In this document: piece by piece, positions 54,670 to 63,829 of the stretch | Position numbering within the stretch: the first letter of the stretch is position 1 | Layout of the letters: each line of letters begins with the position of its first letter | Assembly: GCF_014696225.1 (NCBI RefSeq) | Contig: NZ_JACJPV010000019.1 | Location: 1-64,000, forward strand | Source of the DNA: Anabaena sp. FACHB-1237 | GTDB lineage: Bacteria > Cyanobacteriota > Cyanobacteriia > Cyanobacteriales > Nostocaceae | Direction of reading: 5' to 3' | DNA: 64,000 nucleotides | Position numbers and translations under genes: made by a program | The notes under the pieces: model-generated | The model's input: the letters and a program-made list of their open reading frames with translations, nothing else | What the model was told of the DNA's origin: nothing | The model's database searches: none

Positions 54670-55827
54670 TCACGTTTGTATCACTTCTATTAATTTCTGA
54701 ATATGTAATATTTCATGAGTGGCCATTAAAGATATTCTAATCCTACTGGTGGGAACTGTGGGAGGGCGAATTGCAGGGGCAAATATCCCTGCTTTTTTTA
54801 GCCGTCGACTCATTTCTAATGCTGTATTGGGGTTAGGTAGTGTAAAACAGATTATCGCTGATTCACTCGGTAATATTTCTAACTTTAATACATCATCTCT
54901 AATTAATTCTCGCAAGTAGGTAACATTTCGCCAAAGTTTTTGACGACGTTCTGGTTCACTTTGCACTATATTAATAGCTGCTAAGGCTGCTGCTGTATCT
55001 GCCGGTGATAATGCAGTTGTATAAATCCAGGTTGAGGCACGATTACGCAAAAAATCAATGAGTTGGGTACTACCAGCTACATATCCCCCTAAACTACCTA
55101 ATGCTTTACTCAATGTACCAATTTGAATGATTTCTTTACCTGTACAGTTAAAGTGTTCTACAGTACCAGCACCGCTTTTTCCGAAAATGCCAGTAGCATG
55201 AGCTTCATCTACTAGTAACATACAGTTAAACTGCTCTGCTAGGTCTATAATGTCAAGCAAGGGGCATAAATCGCCGTCCATGCTAAAAACGCTATCTGTG
55301 ATGATTAAACACCTTCTATGGTCATTACGGTGGTGCTGGAGGATGGTTTTGAGAATATCTGTATTGTTGTGGGGGTACTCTCTAACAGTTCCCCCACTTA
55401 AAATAGCTCCTTTTTTCAAGCTGGAATGGTTATATTCATCAGAAAGGATTAAGTCTCGTTTACCCACTATGGCACTAATTGTACCAAGATTGGCTAGATA
55501 ACCAGAACTAAATACTATAGCGTCTTGAGTTTGTTTTAATGAGGCGATCGCCTGTTCTAGTTCTCTATGTAGTTGACGATGACCACTTAGTAAACGAGAT
55601 CCGGTACTTCCTGTCCCAAACTCTTGAATAGCGTTAATTGCTGCTATTTTTAATCTCTCGTCTTCTGCTAATCCTAAGTAGTCATTACTAGCGAAATTAA
55701 TCACTTCTTGTCCTGCTATGGTAACTATTGCACCAGGAAGACTACTAATTGTTTGTGGCGAACGATACCAATTAGCCCGATGTATAGTCTCTAAAGATTT
55801 ATCTATCCAATCATAAGGATTATTCAT
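54670..55827 (-). CDS. bioF: 8-amino-7-oxononanoate synthase
   Basis: This 385-residue PLP enzyme condenses pimeloyl-thioester and alanine in biotin synthesis. It has [46 protein letters not shown] and [17 protein letters not shown] with PLP Lys241. The length is normal. It starts four bases after the ruvA stop, so the two genes form an operon. No other bio genes lie in the window. A related name, CoA-dependent KBL ligase, is less likely given the sequence. Confidence 0.88.
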   Translation of the reverse strand: MNNPYDWIDKSLETIHRANWYRSPQTISSLPGAIVTIAGQEVINFASNDYLGLAEDERLKIAAINAIQEFGTGSTGSRLLSGHRQLHRELEQAIASLKQTQDAIVFSSGYLANLGTISAIVGKRDLILSDEYNHSSLKKGAILSGGTVREYPHNNTDILKTILQHHRNDHRRCLIITDSVFSMDGDLCPLLDIIDLAEQFNCMLLVDEAHATGIFGKSGAGTVEHFNCTGKEIIQIGTLSKALGSLGGYVAGSTQLIDFLRNRASTWIYTTALSPADTAAALAAINIVQSEPERRQKLWRNVTYLRELIRDDVLKLEILPSESAIICFTLPNPNTALEMSRRLKKAGIFAPAIRPPTVPTSRIRISLMATHEILHIQKLIEVIQT

Positions 55828-55831
55828 AGTA

Positions 55832-56479
55832 TTAGTGTTTATAAGACTCTAGTTCACTTTTACTTAGATAAGCAATTGCCTGTTTAATCCAATCCTCTAC
55901 ATAAGCATTTTTTGGCAAACCAATATCTTCAGAGATAGTGTGTAAAGCATGACTAACTTCTTGCGCTGTATATCCCAAAGCAAACAGAGTCATTTGTACT
56001 TCTTCTAAAATACCCGGTGCTGGACCCCCTGTAGCTACAAAGAAACCTGCTGATTTCCGCCATTCTATCAGTTTGCTTTTCAATTCTAAACAAATGCGTT
56101 CGGCGGTTTTTTTACCAATTCCCGGTGCTTGAATGAGAATATTTATATTACTAGCAATAATAGCCTGTACTAATTCAGCTAATTCTACAGTATCTATGAG
56201 AGCGATCGCTAAAGAAGCACCAATACCACTAACAGACAACAAATGACGAAATAAATCCCGTTCCGCAGGGGAAGAAAATCCGTATAATAGAGGTATTTCG
56301 TCCCGTAGTTGGTAAAAAGTAAACACTTGCACAATTTCCCCAGCATCACTTAACTGGTTTGCTAACCTTTGGGGAATTTGTAAATCATAACCTATACCAT
56401 TCACTTCTAAGGTAAGAATGAGGCGGTTAGGTGTAACTTTTTGGATAGCAGCAACAATACCTTTAAGATAACTAATCAT
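55832..56479 (-). CDS. ruvA: Holliday junction helicase subunit RuvA
   Basis: This 215-residue protein has the RuvA OB fold ([20 protein letters not shown]) and two HhH motifs ([20 protein letters not shown] and [20 protein letters not shown]). The C-terminal domain III ([20 protein letters not shown]) contacts RuvB. It binds four-way junctions in recombination repair. It leads a ruvA-bioF operon with a four-base gap. Confidence 0.95.
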   Translation of the reverse strand: MISYLKGIVAAIQKVTPNRLILTLEVNGIGYDLQIPQRLANQLSDAGEIVQVFTFYQLRDEIPLLYGFSSPAERDLFRHLLSVSGIGASLAIALIDTVELAELVQAIIASNINILIQAPGIGKKTAERICLELKSKLIEWRKSAGFFVATGGPAPGILEEVQMTLFALGYTAQEVSHALHTISEDIGLPKNAYVEDWIKQAIAYLSKSELESYKH

Positions 56480-57014
56480 ATTAGGGAACCAATGTATTTT
56501 AACTTTTATATAATCGCATCTGCAAGTTTATCCTAAAAAATTTCTACTTTTCCATAAAAACTGCATTGCTTGACTTTATTACTTTTTAACGGTAAAATGT
56601 CAAGGTGGATAATCACTACCATGCAAAACTTTACATTTATTTACATTAAACTTAAATTTTCCTTAAAATTTCTCAAATTCTTACCATAATCATGGTATAC
56701 GAAACTTGAATAACCATAAAAAGTCAAATAATTATTTAATGAGAATAATGAGCGATCGCATTATTTATTAGACTGCATAGATATACAATGCAATGATCAC
56801 TAATTATATCCCTGAATCATAACATAAAGCTCCCCGAATTAGGTACGAATTGAATATCTGGATAGAAAACAGTTGATAATTGGACATTGCTAATTCTTGA
56901 GATGAAAACAACTGGGCAATTTTGCATATATTCAAAACCCAACTAGAGACGTTCTATGAAACGTCTCTATGCTCAAAAAACATCCCGCACTTATGCAACG
57001 CCGATAATTGAAAA
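56480..57014. other. Intergenic region with one hairpin
   Basis: About 535 bases without a gene that I can see. A hairpin of the AGAGACGTTCTA family is at 56945-56968, next to the pentapeptide gene's end, and acts as a terminator candidate. A HIP1 site lies at 56752. Confidence 0.5.
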
Positions 57015-57383
57015 TTACAACTTGTGCATATTATGAACAATGGGATCAAAACCTTTGGGAAACTTGGTACTATCATCATAATACGCACCATGAAAATTAG
57101 CCCCATAAATTTTAGTATGCTGTAATTTAGTACCACGTAAATTAGCTTCAGTAAAGTTCACACCACATAAATTAGCTTTAGTTAAATTTGCATTAGCTAG
57201 ATTAGAACTACCGAAATTTGCACCCCAAAGTCTTGCTTTATCCAAATTAGCCTCGCTTAAATCCGCTCCCCAAAGATTAATTCCTGGTAAATAAGCATTC
57301 ATTAATTTAGCTTTAGATAGTTTTGCTGCGGGAAAATGTCTTTCCCCAGCAGAATAACGCTGTGTAAGTTCCTCAATATCCAT
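57015..57383 (-). CDS. Pentapeptide-repeat protein
   Basis: This 122-residue protein has a short N-cap (MDIEELTQRYSAGERHFPAA) then A(N/D)LxX-type pentapeptides: LSKAKLMNAYLPGINLWGAD, LSEANLDKARLWGANFGSSN and LANANLTKANLCGVNFTEAN. The repeat folds into a right-handed quadrilateral helix. The function is unknown; cyanobacteria carry many of these. The ATG at 57383 fits the family pattern M-D-x-x-E-L better than the TTG at 57401. Confidence 0.85.
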   Translation of the reverse strand: MDIEELTQRYSAGERHFPAAKLSKAKLMNAYLPGINLWGADLSEANLDKARLWGANFGSSNLANANLTKANLCGVNFTEANLRGTKLQHTKIYGANFHGAYYDDSTKFPKGFDPIVHNMHKL

Positions 57384-57568
57384 ATTCTTGCAGTTATTCA
57401 AGTGATAAAATGTCTATTTCCAGAATAGTTCTTTGTTTATGAGGAAATTTATAATTCTCAAAAATCTTAATTATTATCTTTCATAGATATTTATTATCTA
57501 TTCTGGCAATTTCATAAGCAATAGTAATAAGTATCAGATAGTGTTATATAGTAAACAACTACTTAAAT

Positions 57569-57687
57569 GTGCGTTGCTGAACTCAGGTATGAAATTGAGA
57601 AATTCAAAATTTGAAACTTTGCGTCTAACGCAAGTGCTTCCCTTAGCTGATGCGCTAAATAAATATCATACCCCAATTCAGCAACAC
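57569..57687. repeat. MITE-like element, family E (GTGTTGCTGAA ends)
   Basis: A 119-bp segment. The left end is GTGCGTTGCTGAACTCAGGT then ATGA, and the right is the complement of GTGTTGCTGAATTGGGGTAT then GA. Inner arms are less matched. It has no coding sense. Confidence 0.65.
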
Positions 57688-57728
57688 CAAAATAATAAAA
57701 TTGTATAGCATAAAATATTGTAAAAATC

Positions 57729-57761
57729 AGATACCCAAGTTTTTTTAAAAGTTGGATATCT
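57729..57761. terminator. Degenerate hairpin after the lysozyme gene
   Basis: Arms AGATACCCAAGTTTTT and AAAAGTTGGATATCT form an imperfect hairpin, 14 bases after the gene's stop on the minus strand. Related to the 14492 hairpin. Confidence 0.5.
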
Positions 57762-57774
57762 AGGATATATTTGA

Positions 57775-58566
57775 CTAAACAGGAGTTAAAAATAACTTAG
57801 CTTCTGCTAGTCTTCTTCTTCTTAAACCAGCCTCCACACGACTACCAGGGTTGACATATTTTAAAAATGCTGCTTCTATTTCATCCCATTTTTTATCTCT
57901 TAAAACTCTAGTGATAGTTTGGAAATTAGCAGCACCATAGAAATTAGCACCTAAATTATAAGCAAAACTTAATAAAGCACCTCTTTGGTTAATATTTAAT
58001 TCTGGCCAAACAGGAATTTTTTCCAAAGGTGGTAAATAGTTATTTTCTAATTGCGTAATTAGAAGTTCTTGCGCTTCATCTCTAGTAATTTTATCACCTA
58101 ATTTCCACTCACTACCATCTTTTTTGCGAGTAGAACCCCAACCAATAGTAATAGGTTTATTACCAGTCAAAGGATCAGTATAAGCATTTTCAAAAAAACC
58201 TTCAAACTCCTTAATTAAATTTACGCCACAAAGGGGTACTTTACCAACTGTTGCATTAGTATTTGTGGGGTTGACTGTTGTGGTTCCTATTTCTGGTTTT
58301 ACTGTAACTGGTTGAGGTTTTTTAACAGCTTGTAAAGCTAGGTTTAAAGCTGTTTGAGTATTTTCACCTACTATACCATCTGCTGATAATTTTTGTTGTT
58401 TTTGAAAGTCCTTAACTGCGGCTAAAGTGTTATTACCAAAATCACCATCTATTGTACCAGGATTAAATTTAAGAAATGTTAATATTTCTTGCAATTGTTT
58501 AACTTTTGCACCGCGAGAGCCTTTTTTTAACAATTCATTTTTATTGAGGGTTAATGGTTGATTCAT
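57775..58566 (-). CDS. GH24 lysozyme with peptidoglycan-binding domain
   Basis: This 263-residue protein has an N-terminal PG_binding_1 domain (GSRGAKVKQLQEILTFLKFN and GDFGNNTLAAVKDFQKQQ, 15-75), a Pro/Thr linker, then a T4-lysozyme-like GH24 domain. The T4 triad is readable: Glu122 in IKEFEGF, Asp131 in AYTDPLTG and Thr140 in ITIGWGS. It cleaves peptidoglycan. No signal peptide is evident, so export may depend on a holin-like or lysis route. It resembles phage endolysins; the nearby region has no other phage gene. Confidence 0.85.
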   Translation of the reverse strand: MNQPLTLNKNELLKKGSRGAKVKQLQEILTFLKFNPGTIDGDFGNNTLAAVKDFQKQQKLSADGIVGENTQTALNLALQAVKKPQPVTVKPEIGTTTVNPTNTNATVGKVPLCGVNLIKEFEGFFENAYTDPLTGNKPITIGWGSTRKKDGSEWKLGDKITRDEAQELLITQLENNYLPPLEKIPVWPELNINQRGALLSFAYNLGANFYGAANFQTITRVLRDKKWDEIEAAFLKYVNPGSRVEAGLRRRRLAEAKLFLTPV

Positions 58567-58689
58567 AATGTTGTTAGCTAGGAAAGCTGGTTTTTATAAT
58601 TTTGCTATGTCAATTATACCATTGTGATTATTAACTATCAGGAAATTCACAAAAATTAGAACTTTTTTACAAAAATTAGAGGAATATCT

Positions 58690-58968
58690 ATGAAAGAGGT
58701 TAATAAACAATCAAAAATATGGAAATTGCAAGATAGATTTTTACAATTACGAATAAAATGGTTAACAGTAATTGGTGAAAAATTGCAAGATAATTATGGT
58801 AATATATTAGAATATTGGCAAGTAGAAAAAGCGGATTCTGTGATTATTTTACCTATACAGAATCATCATTTAATTTTACCTCCTTGTAGTTATCATCCAG
58901 GAGTATGAAAATTAACTTTAGACATAGGAAGACTTCACAAACAGAGGGATATTGAAACTACTAGATAA
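58690..58968 (+). pseudogene. Broken NUDIX hydrolase gene
   Basis: The first 72 codons resemble the N-terminus of NUDIX proteins (DRFLQLRIKWLTVIGEKLQD, NILEYWQVEKADSVIILPIQ and YHPGV). In intact relatives this continues P-G-V-G-K-x-T-L-D. Here a TGA follows PGV and the same frame continues KLTLDIGRLHKQRDIETTR before TAA at 58966. The NUDIX box itself is deleted. So one nonsense codon plus a 3' truncation inactivate it. Confidence 0.7.
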
Positions 58969-59046
58969 AATACTGGATATAACTGTAAAAAACAACCTAT
59001 CCAATATCCTTATCTTTGTTAAATTTGCCATGCTTAACGAGTATTA

Positions 59047-59445
59047 TTACAGAATATTACAACTACCATCAACACAATAAATAGATTGATAAGTGTCACA
59101 TTTACCAAATAAAGTATAACGGTTATCGCGGATTTGTTCATAGAATTTATCCCCTAACCATTTCATACCAGGTAACGCACGATAAACATCTACAAAAGTA
59201 TTGGTAGGTAATAGTTTTCCAATTTCTTCAATAGCATTACTACCTTGCCAAATTTGGGAAAAATCATGGTTAATTAAAATCATTCCTTGCTGACATTGTT
59301 GGGGAGTAATTCCCCATTGTGTTAATGTTTTTTCATCTTGCATGGGAACATAATTAAACAATTTTCCCTGATCTATATTTTCTAAAAATCTTACAGCATT
59401 AACACAAAGATTGCACTGTCCATCATAAATTATGTAGTGTTTCAT
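59047..59445 (-). CDS. DCC-family (DUF393) thiol-disulfide-type protein
   Basis: This 132-residue protein has IIYDGQCNLCVNAVRFLENI with the D-x-x-C-x-x-C motif of DUF393, then FNYVPMQDEKTL, MILINHDFSQIWQGSNAIEE and YRALPGMKWLGDKFYEQIRD then NRYTLFGKC. The family is named for the DCC motif and thought to be thiol-disulfide oxidoreductases; the partner is unknown. It is 40 bases downstream of no operon gene and stands alone. Confidence 0.85.
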   Translation of the reverse strand: MKHYIIYDGQCNLCVNAVRFLENIDQGKLFNYVPMQDEKTLTQWGITPQQCQQGMILINHDFSQIWQGSNAIEEIGKLLPTNTFVDVYRALPGMKWLGDKFYEQIRDNRYTLFGKCDTYQSIYCVDGSCNIL

Positions 59446-59484
59446 GGTTTTGTGATCATCATAATTTTGGGAAAATATGGGTTT

Positions 59485-60357
59485 TTAAACTTCATTAATA
59501 GCTGTTAAATTTCTACCATATATAATAGCAATAAACCCAGTTATATTCATAAATAAACTGTAAAGTGCTGCGGGAATTGCCATATTTTGGTTATTAAGTA
59601 AACCAGCAGTAATAGCTATAGCTAATGTACCATTTTGAATGCCTACTTCAATAGCAATACAAATTTTTTGATGCAAATTGAGGTTAAACAATTTACTAAT
59701 ATTAAATGCAGCAAGCATAGAAATCGTATTTAACATTATCACACCTAATCCAGCTTGAAAAATAAATTCAGGAAGACGATTCCACTCACGAATAACTAAG
59801 AGAATAATAATGATAGCTAGGAATAATGCAGCGAAAATGTTAGTGGTTTTTTCTAAAGAATTGGCCACTTGAGGAAACATTTGTTTTATGGACATTCCTA
59901 CACTAATTGGTAATAGTGTCATTAAGAAAATTTGTAGTATAGTTTTGCCAATTGGTAGAGCGATTTGTGCTGTTTCTCCGATAAAATGTTCATAGGCTAA
60001 GTTTCCTAATAAGGGAATTGTAACGACTGTAATTATACTGCTGAAAGCTGTTAAAGTAACTGAAAGTGCCACATCACCTTTTGCAAGGAATGTAATTAGA
60101 TTTGAAGAAGGTCCACCAGGACAAATTGCAACTATGACTAATCCTAAAGCTATCTCAGGCTGCATGGGTATAGTCTTAGCAATTAGAAAACCAATAATTG
60201 GTAGAATAAATAGTTGACTAAATAAACCAACTGCTATAGACTTAGGAAATTCAGTTACACGCTTAAAATCTTTTAATTCTAAAGATAGTCCCATTCCTAA
60301 CATAATAATACCTAAAGCCGTAGGTAACACAAAAGTTGTTAAAAAGTTTGCTTGCAT
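59485..60357 (-). CDS. Bile-acid:sodium symporter (BASS) family transporter
   Basis: This 290-residue membrane protein has about nine to ten hydrophobic segments: VLPTALGIIMLGMGLSLELK, ALGLVIVAICPGGPSSNLIT (the family's G-G-x-x-S-N motif), and CIAIEVGIQNGTLAIAITAG. It is like bacterial ASBT/BASS homologues, which use Na+ to import organic anions such as pyruvate or bile-acid-like molecules. The exact substrate is unknown. The ATG at 60357 removes a 22-residue non-family extension. Confidence 0.85.
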   Translation of the reverse strand: MQANFLTTFVLPTALGIIMLGMGLSLELKDFKRVTEFPKSIAVGLFSQLFILPIIGFLIAKTIPMQPEIALGLVIVAICPGGPSSNLITFLAKGDVALSVTLTAFSSIITVVTIPLLGNLAYEHFIGETAQIALPIGKTILQIFLMTLLPISVGMSIKQMFPQVANSLEKTTNIFAALFLAIIIILLVIREWNRLPEFIFQAGLGVIMLNTISMLAAFNISKLFNLNLHQKICIAIEVGIQNGTLAIAITAGLLNNQNMAIPAALYSLFMNITGFIAIIYGRNLTAINEV

Positions 60358-60456
60358 ATTGTGATTAATGTAAAGTAATGTGAAAATGCAATCAGTATTG
60401 TACAACTTAATGGAAACTATCACAAATTAATAAAAATGCAGACAAGATGCCTGTAA

Positions 60457-60556
60457 ATACAGCATTTTTTGACATTATCAGGTAATGATAAAATCCTTGT
60501 AACACAGGCATCTTGCCTGTTCATAGTGTACCTCGTGTAGATGGAATGTGGTGTAT
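60457..60556. repeat. MITE-like element, family C, inverted copy
   Basis: A 100-bp element with ends ATACAGCA and GGAATGTGGTGTAT (complement of ATACACCACATTCC). It is the reverse orientation of 18471-18580 and holds the palindrome GGCATCTTGCCTG. It lies between the BASS gene and the Rieske gene. Confidence 0.75.
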
Positions 60557-60562
60557 GTTTGA

Positions 60563-61942
60563 TTAATCTAAATTACGAGGTGGTATAATTTCTCCTTGAT
60601 AAAATTTCTTTTCTAGATTATTTAATTTCCACCATGCAGCACTAAATAACAAAGGAATTACTGTTTCTAGGGTAGCTAATACCATGGAATTTTGTTTGAT
60701 AAAAATCGCAATTAAAGGACTAGTTGCTAGGGTCAAAATGGCGATAATTGCACAAGCGAATTTAATTTTTTTAATGGTAGATAATGCTTGTTTACAACTG
60801 GCACATTTTTCTGTATGGGAATGATATCTTTCCAGGAGAATGTCTTTATTAGTAATTAATGGAGGTAAAGGTTCTCCAGGAAATGTTTCAGCATTATATT
60901 TGTTTACCCATTCCCGTAATGCAGAGACAAAAGTATCAGCTTTAGTAGCTAAATAAAAGGCTTTATTAAAGTTAGCACTACCTCCTTGTGTAGCTAAATG
61001 ACGTTCTTGATAATGCAGGAAGATTTGATCATCTTCTAATACTATATTTTGTCCTAGATGATAGTACCAACGTGGTCTAATTTTTAGGAAAAATTGAGGA
61101 ATTTTGGAGTTGAATTTAAAGGGAAATCTGGCAATAATTCGACATTCTCCTTTTCTGATGGGTATGGCATAAATAGATGTAATAATTCTGGCTTTTGGTG
61201 AATTAATATCATGCCACATACAACTAGGAGCGATAAAGGTTGTGGAAATTTTACCTGTTTGTTTGGCGTTTAAACCTTGTTTCCAAATGCCATAAAAACC
61301 GTCTTGATTTAATTCTTTTAATTCTAATTCTAATGGTCCAGCATTTGCTCTATTTCCCATGCTGCGATGATGGGTAAATGCTACATGACTGGGATCTAAA
61401 AGATTTTCTAATAGGGTTAAAGCGTCATAGGGAATATCTCTAAATGTGTTAAGAATTACCCAATCTTGTGGTGATTCTTCGATGGGTTCAATAATAGGAA
61501 CTGGTGTTTTTTCAGCATTTTCGGGATTACCTGGATATACAAATAATAATCCTTGTTTTTCTATAGTTGGTAATGTTTTAGCACAAGCTCTGGTAGATAT
61601 TTCTGGTTGACTGTCTGGCGTTTTTTGTGGTATTCTTTGACAAGTACCATCTCCCGCAAAAGACCAACCATGATAAGGACATTCTAAATGGCCATTTTCG
61701 TTAATTCTACCTTCAGACAGTGGTACTAAACGATGGGGACATTGATCTATAAATACTTGCCAATTTTGCTTATTTCTATCCCACCAAATGACTATATTTT
61801 GCCCTAATAATGTAAATGGCGTGGGTTTGGTTTTATCTAAATCTTGGATGTAGTGAACAGGATACCATTTTTCTTGATAGGGATAGGGATAGGGATCGTA
61901 TTCAGTATCATTTTGGTTGGATATAGTTGGTGTTTCCAGCAT
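60563..61942 (-). CDS. Rieske-type oxygenase of the pheophorbide a oxygenase (PaO) group
   Basis: This 459-residue protein has a Rieske 2Fe-2S domain (QCPHRLVPLSEGRI ... ECPYHGWSFAGDG; Cys68, His70, Cys88, His91), a mononuclear iron site (LLENLLDPSHVAFTHH), and a PaO-like C-terminal domain with CASCKQAL. Two membrane segments close the chain (IKFACAIIAILTLATSPLIA; the next after NSMVLATLE). PaO/ACD1-type relatives act on tetrapyrroles; CxxC motifs mark some as thioredoxin-responsive. The substrate is unknown, but chlorophyll-derived molecules fit the host. Confidence 0.88.
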   Translation of the reverse strand: MLETPTISNQNDTEYDPYPYPYQEKWYPVHYIQDLDKTKPTPFTLLGQNIVIWWDRNKQNWQVFIDQCPHRLVPLSEGRINENGHLECPYHGWSFAGDGTCQRIPQKTPDSQPEISTRACAKTLPTIEKQGLLFVYPGNPENAEKTPVPIIEPIEESPQDWVILNTFRDIPYDALTLLENLLDPSHVAFTHHRSMGNRANAGPLELELKELNQDGFYGIWKQGLNAKQTGKISTTFIAPSCMWHDINSPKARIITSIYAIPIRKGECRIIARFPFKFNSKIPQFFLKIRPRWYYHLGQNIVLEDDQIFLHYQERHLATQGGSANFNKAFYLATKADTFVSALREWVNKYNAETFPGEPLPPLITNKDILLERYHSHTEKCASCKQALSTIKKIKFACAIIAILTLATSPLIAIFIKQNSMVLATLETVIPLLFSAAWWKLNNLEKKFYQGEIIPPRNLD

Positions 61943-62210
61943 TTTATTGATTAATTTGCTAAATGTAAAGTTTCCATTTAAGATTATAGCATTAATTATT
62001 ACTGAAATTACTTAAATCTCTATTTGTTGATCAAAATCAGACGAGGAAGATGTTGAAAAAAGGAATTTGATATTATAGCATTTACCAAGCTAGTGAGGTT
62101 GATACTACTCAGGTACAGAGTTTTTTTAGTCTTAGGGAACAGGTAACAACAGTAAATAGAGTGTACCTGATTAGACTGAGAAAAGCTATTTATTTAGTAC
62201 AAAGAATTGA

Positions 62211-62888
62211 TTAGGGAATTACAATTACGGGAGTTCCTATTTTCACAATTTCATACAATTTTCGTACGTCTTCATTATACATTCTAATACAACCGTGGGA
62301 AATGGCTTTGCCGACAGAATCTCTTTTGTAAGTACCGTGAAATCCAATTTCATCTTTACCATCAGTCCAAAATCCAATCCAACGTTCTCCTAAAGGATTT
62401 TGTAATCCAGGAGGAATAATCTCTTTGCTAGAATTAAAGGGATTTTCCCAATCTGGATTTTCTACCATATTAATTACTGTAAATTTACCTGTTGGTGTTT
62501 CCCATCCTTGCTTACCTATTGCTACTGGATAAGTAGCTTGTAATATATTATCTTTATAAACATAAACTTTGCGGTTTTTAAGAATAATAAGTAAATAAAT
62601 GTTTTGCTCAGATTTTTGTTTATAATTATTAAGAATAGGTTGCGGATACTCAATCTGATTCCTCATTATTAACATCTTTATTCGTTCAAGATAGTTCTGG
62701 GAAATTGGTTTCTTTACAGAATCATCTATCTGAAGTAGATTAGAGTTTGGTTGATTAATCATATAATTATTAATCTCTGCTTCCTTCAATTTAGTCTGAG
62801 CATTGGCACTTAATGGTAATAATAAAAATATCACACTTGTGGTTAAGCAAAATTTACAAGCATTTTGGTAATACATTTGATTCATCAT
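62211..62888 (-). CDS. L,D-transpeptidase (YkuD family)
   Basis: This 225-residue exported protein has a signal peptide (FCLTTSVIFLLLPLSANAQT). Its YkuD domain has YLLIILKNRKVYVYKDNILQ, YPVAIGKQGWETPTGKFTVI and IGFHGTYKRDSVGKAISHGC then IRMYNEDV. The H-x-x-14-17-S-H-G-C-x-R motif with the catalytic Cys is complete. It makes 3-3 cross-links or attaches proteins in peptidoglycan. The ATG at 62888 is followed by a typical signal. Confidence 0.9.
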   Translation of the reverse strand: MMNQMYYQNACKFCLTTSVIFLLLPLSANAQTKLKEAEINNYMINQPNSNLLQIDDSVKKPISQNYLERIKMLIMRNQIEYPQPILNNYKQKSEQNIYLLIILKNRKVYVYKDNILQATYPVAIGKQGWETPTGKFTVINMVENPDWENPFNSSKEIIPPGLQNPLGERWIGFWTDGKDEIGFHGTYKRDSVGKAISHGCIRMYNEDVRKLYEIVKIGTPVIVIP

Positions 62889-62993
62889 TGAAAGTGATGG
62901 TTTTAATAATATTTAATAATATCGGTTAAATTATAGTTTCCCCCCTAGATTTATTAGGAGGGGATAGACGAAGTATTAAAAATTTAACAAATA

Positions 62994-63539
62994 TTATCCT
63001 CTTCCTCTAACTGGTTTTCTAGGTTTGTGTTTAGTATTAGGTGATTTTGGAGGTTTGGCTTCTGAATTTTGTTTTAACCTGGGTTTAACAACAGGTAATT
63101 TTGGAGAATTTGTTGGTGATTTTGGTTTTACTTGAGGTGATATTTCCGAATTTTCTCGTTGTTGAGTATCAGGTAATTTTTGGGTATTTGTTGGTGTTTC
63201 TGTAGGTGTTTCTGGAACTAAATTTGGTGTTACTTGAGGTAATTTTTGGGTATTTGTTGGTGTTTCTGTAGGTGTTTCTGGAACTAAATTTGGTGTTACT
63301 TGAGGTAGTTTTTGGGTATTTGTTGGTGTTTCTGTAGGTGTTTCTGGAACTAAATTTGGTGTTACTTGAGGTAGTTTTTGGGAGTCTGTTGGTCTTTCTG
63401 GGATTAAAGTTGGTGTTGCCCCAGACTGTGCTAGAGATATTTGTAAAGAAGTTTCTAGAGCGATAAATAAACTACCAAAAACAACTAAACAAGCTCTGGA
63501 AATTACAACTACAATTTTTCCTGATGATTTTTGTTTCAT
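62994..63539 (-). CDS. Pro/Thr-rich repeat protein, exported
   Basis: This 181-residue protein has an N-terminal hydrophobic stretch (VVVISRACLVVFGSLFIALE) then a low-complexity chain. Three tandem 22-residue repeats (VTPNLVPETPTETPTNTQKL then PQ) form residues 59-124, and a basic Lys/Pro-rich tail (KHKPRKPVRGRG) ends it. It is likely wall-associated or an envelope spacer; basic ends can bind polyanions. It lies about 100 bases upstream of the L,D-transpeptidase in the same direction, so a joint wall role is plausible. Confidence 0.65.
   Translation of the reverse strand: MKQKSSGKIVVVISRACLVVFGSLFIALETSLQISLAQSGATPTLIPERPTDSQKLPQVTPNLVPETPTETPTNTQKLPQVTPNLVPETPTETPTNTQKLPQVTPNLVPETPTETPTNTQKLPDTQQRENSEISPQVKPKSPTNSPKLPVVKPRLKQNSEAKPPKSPNTKHKPRKPVRGRG
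63168..63365 (-). repeat. Three 66-bp in-frame tandem repeats
   Basis: Nearly identical 66-bp units encode the 22-residue Pro/Thr repeat of the exported protein. Slippage or unequal crossing-over is likely. Confidence 0.85.
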
Positions 63540-63829
63540 TTTAGATTTGATGTCATTTATATGATTATTATAAATTTTACCATTATCAATAATTCCATAA
63601 TGTTTAAATTAATAAATTTTATTTTTTTTAAATGTCTTAAACTTAGATAAAAGTAGCTGAGGATACCTGAATTTTAATTGAATTTTAATATTTATATATA
63701 CAATATATAAAATATTTTATCTTTATTTTTATGTTTATATTTCTGATAAAATTAGGTTTTTTAATTCTACTCAAAGCATAATGAAATTACTCTAAAATTA
63801 TTATAAATAAATACTAATAATTTTGATCT

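Noticed and set aside
57775-58566. Prophage indicated by the GH24 lysozyme
   Set aside because: No other phage gene, integrase or att site is nearby. GH24 enzymes with PG_binding domains occur as chromosomal genes in cyanobacteria.
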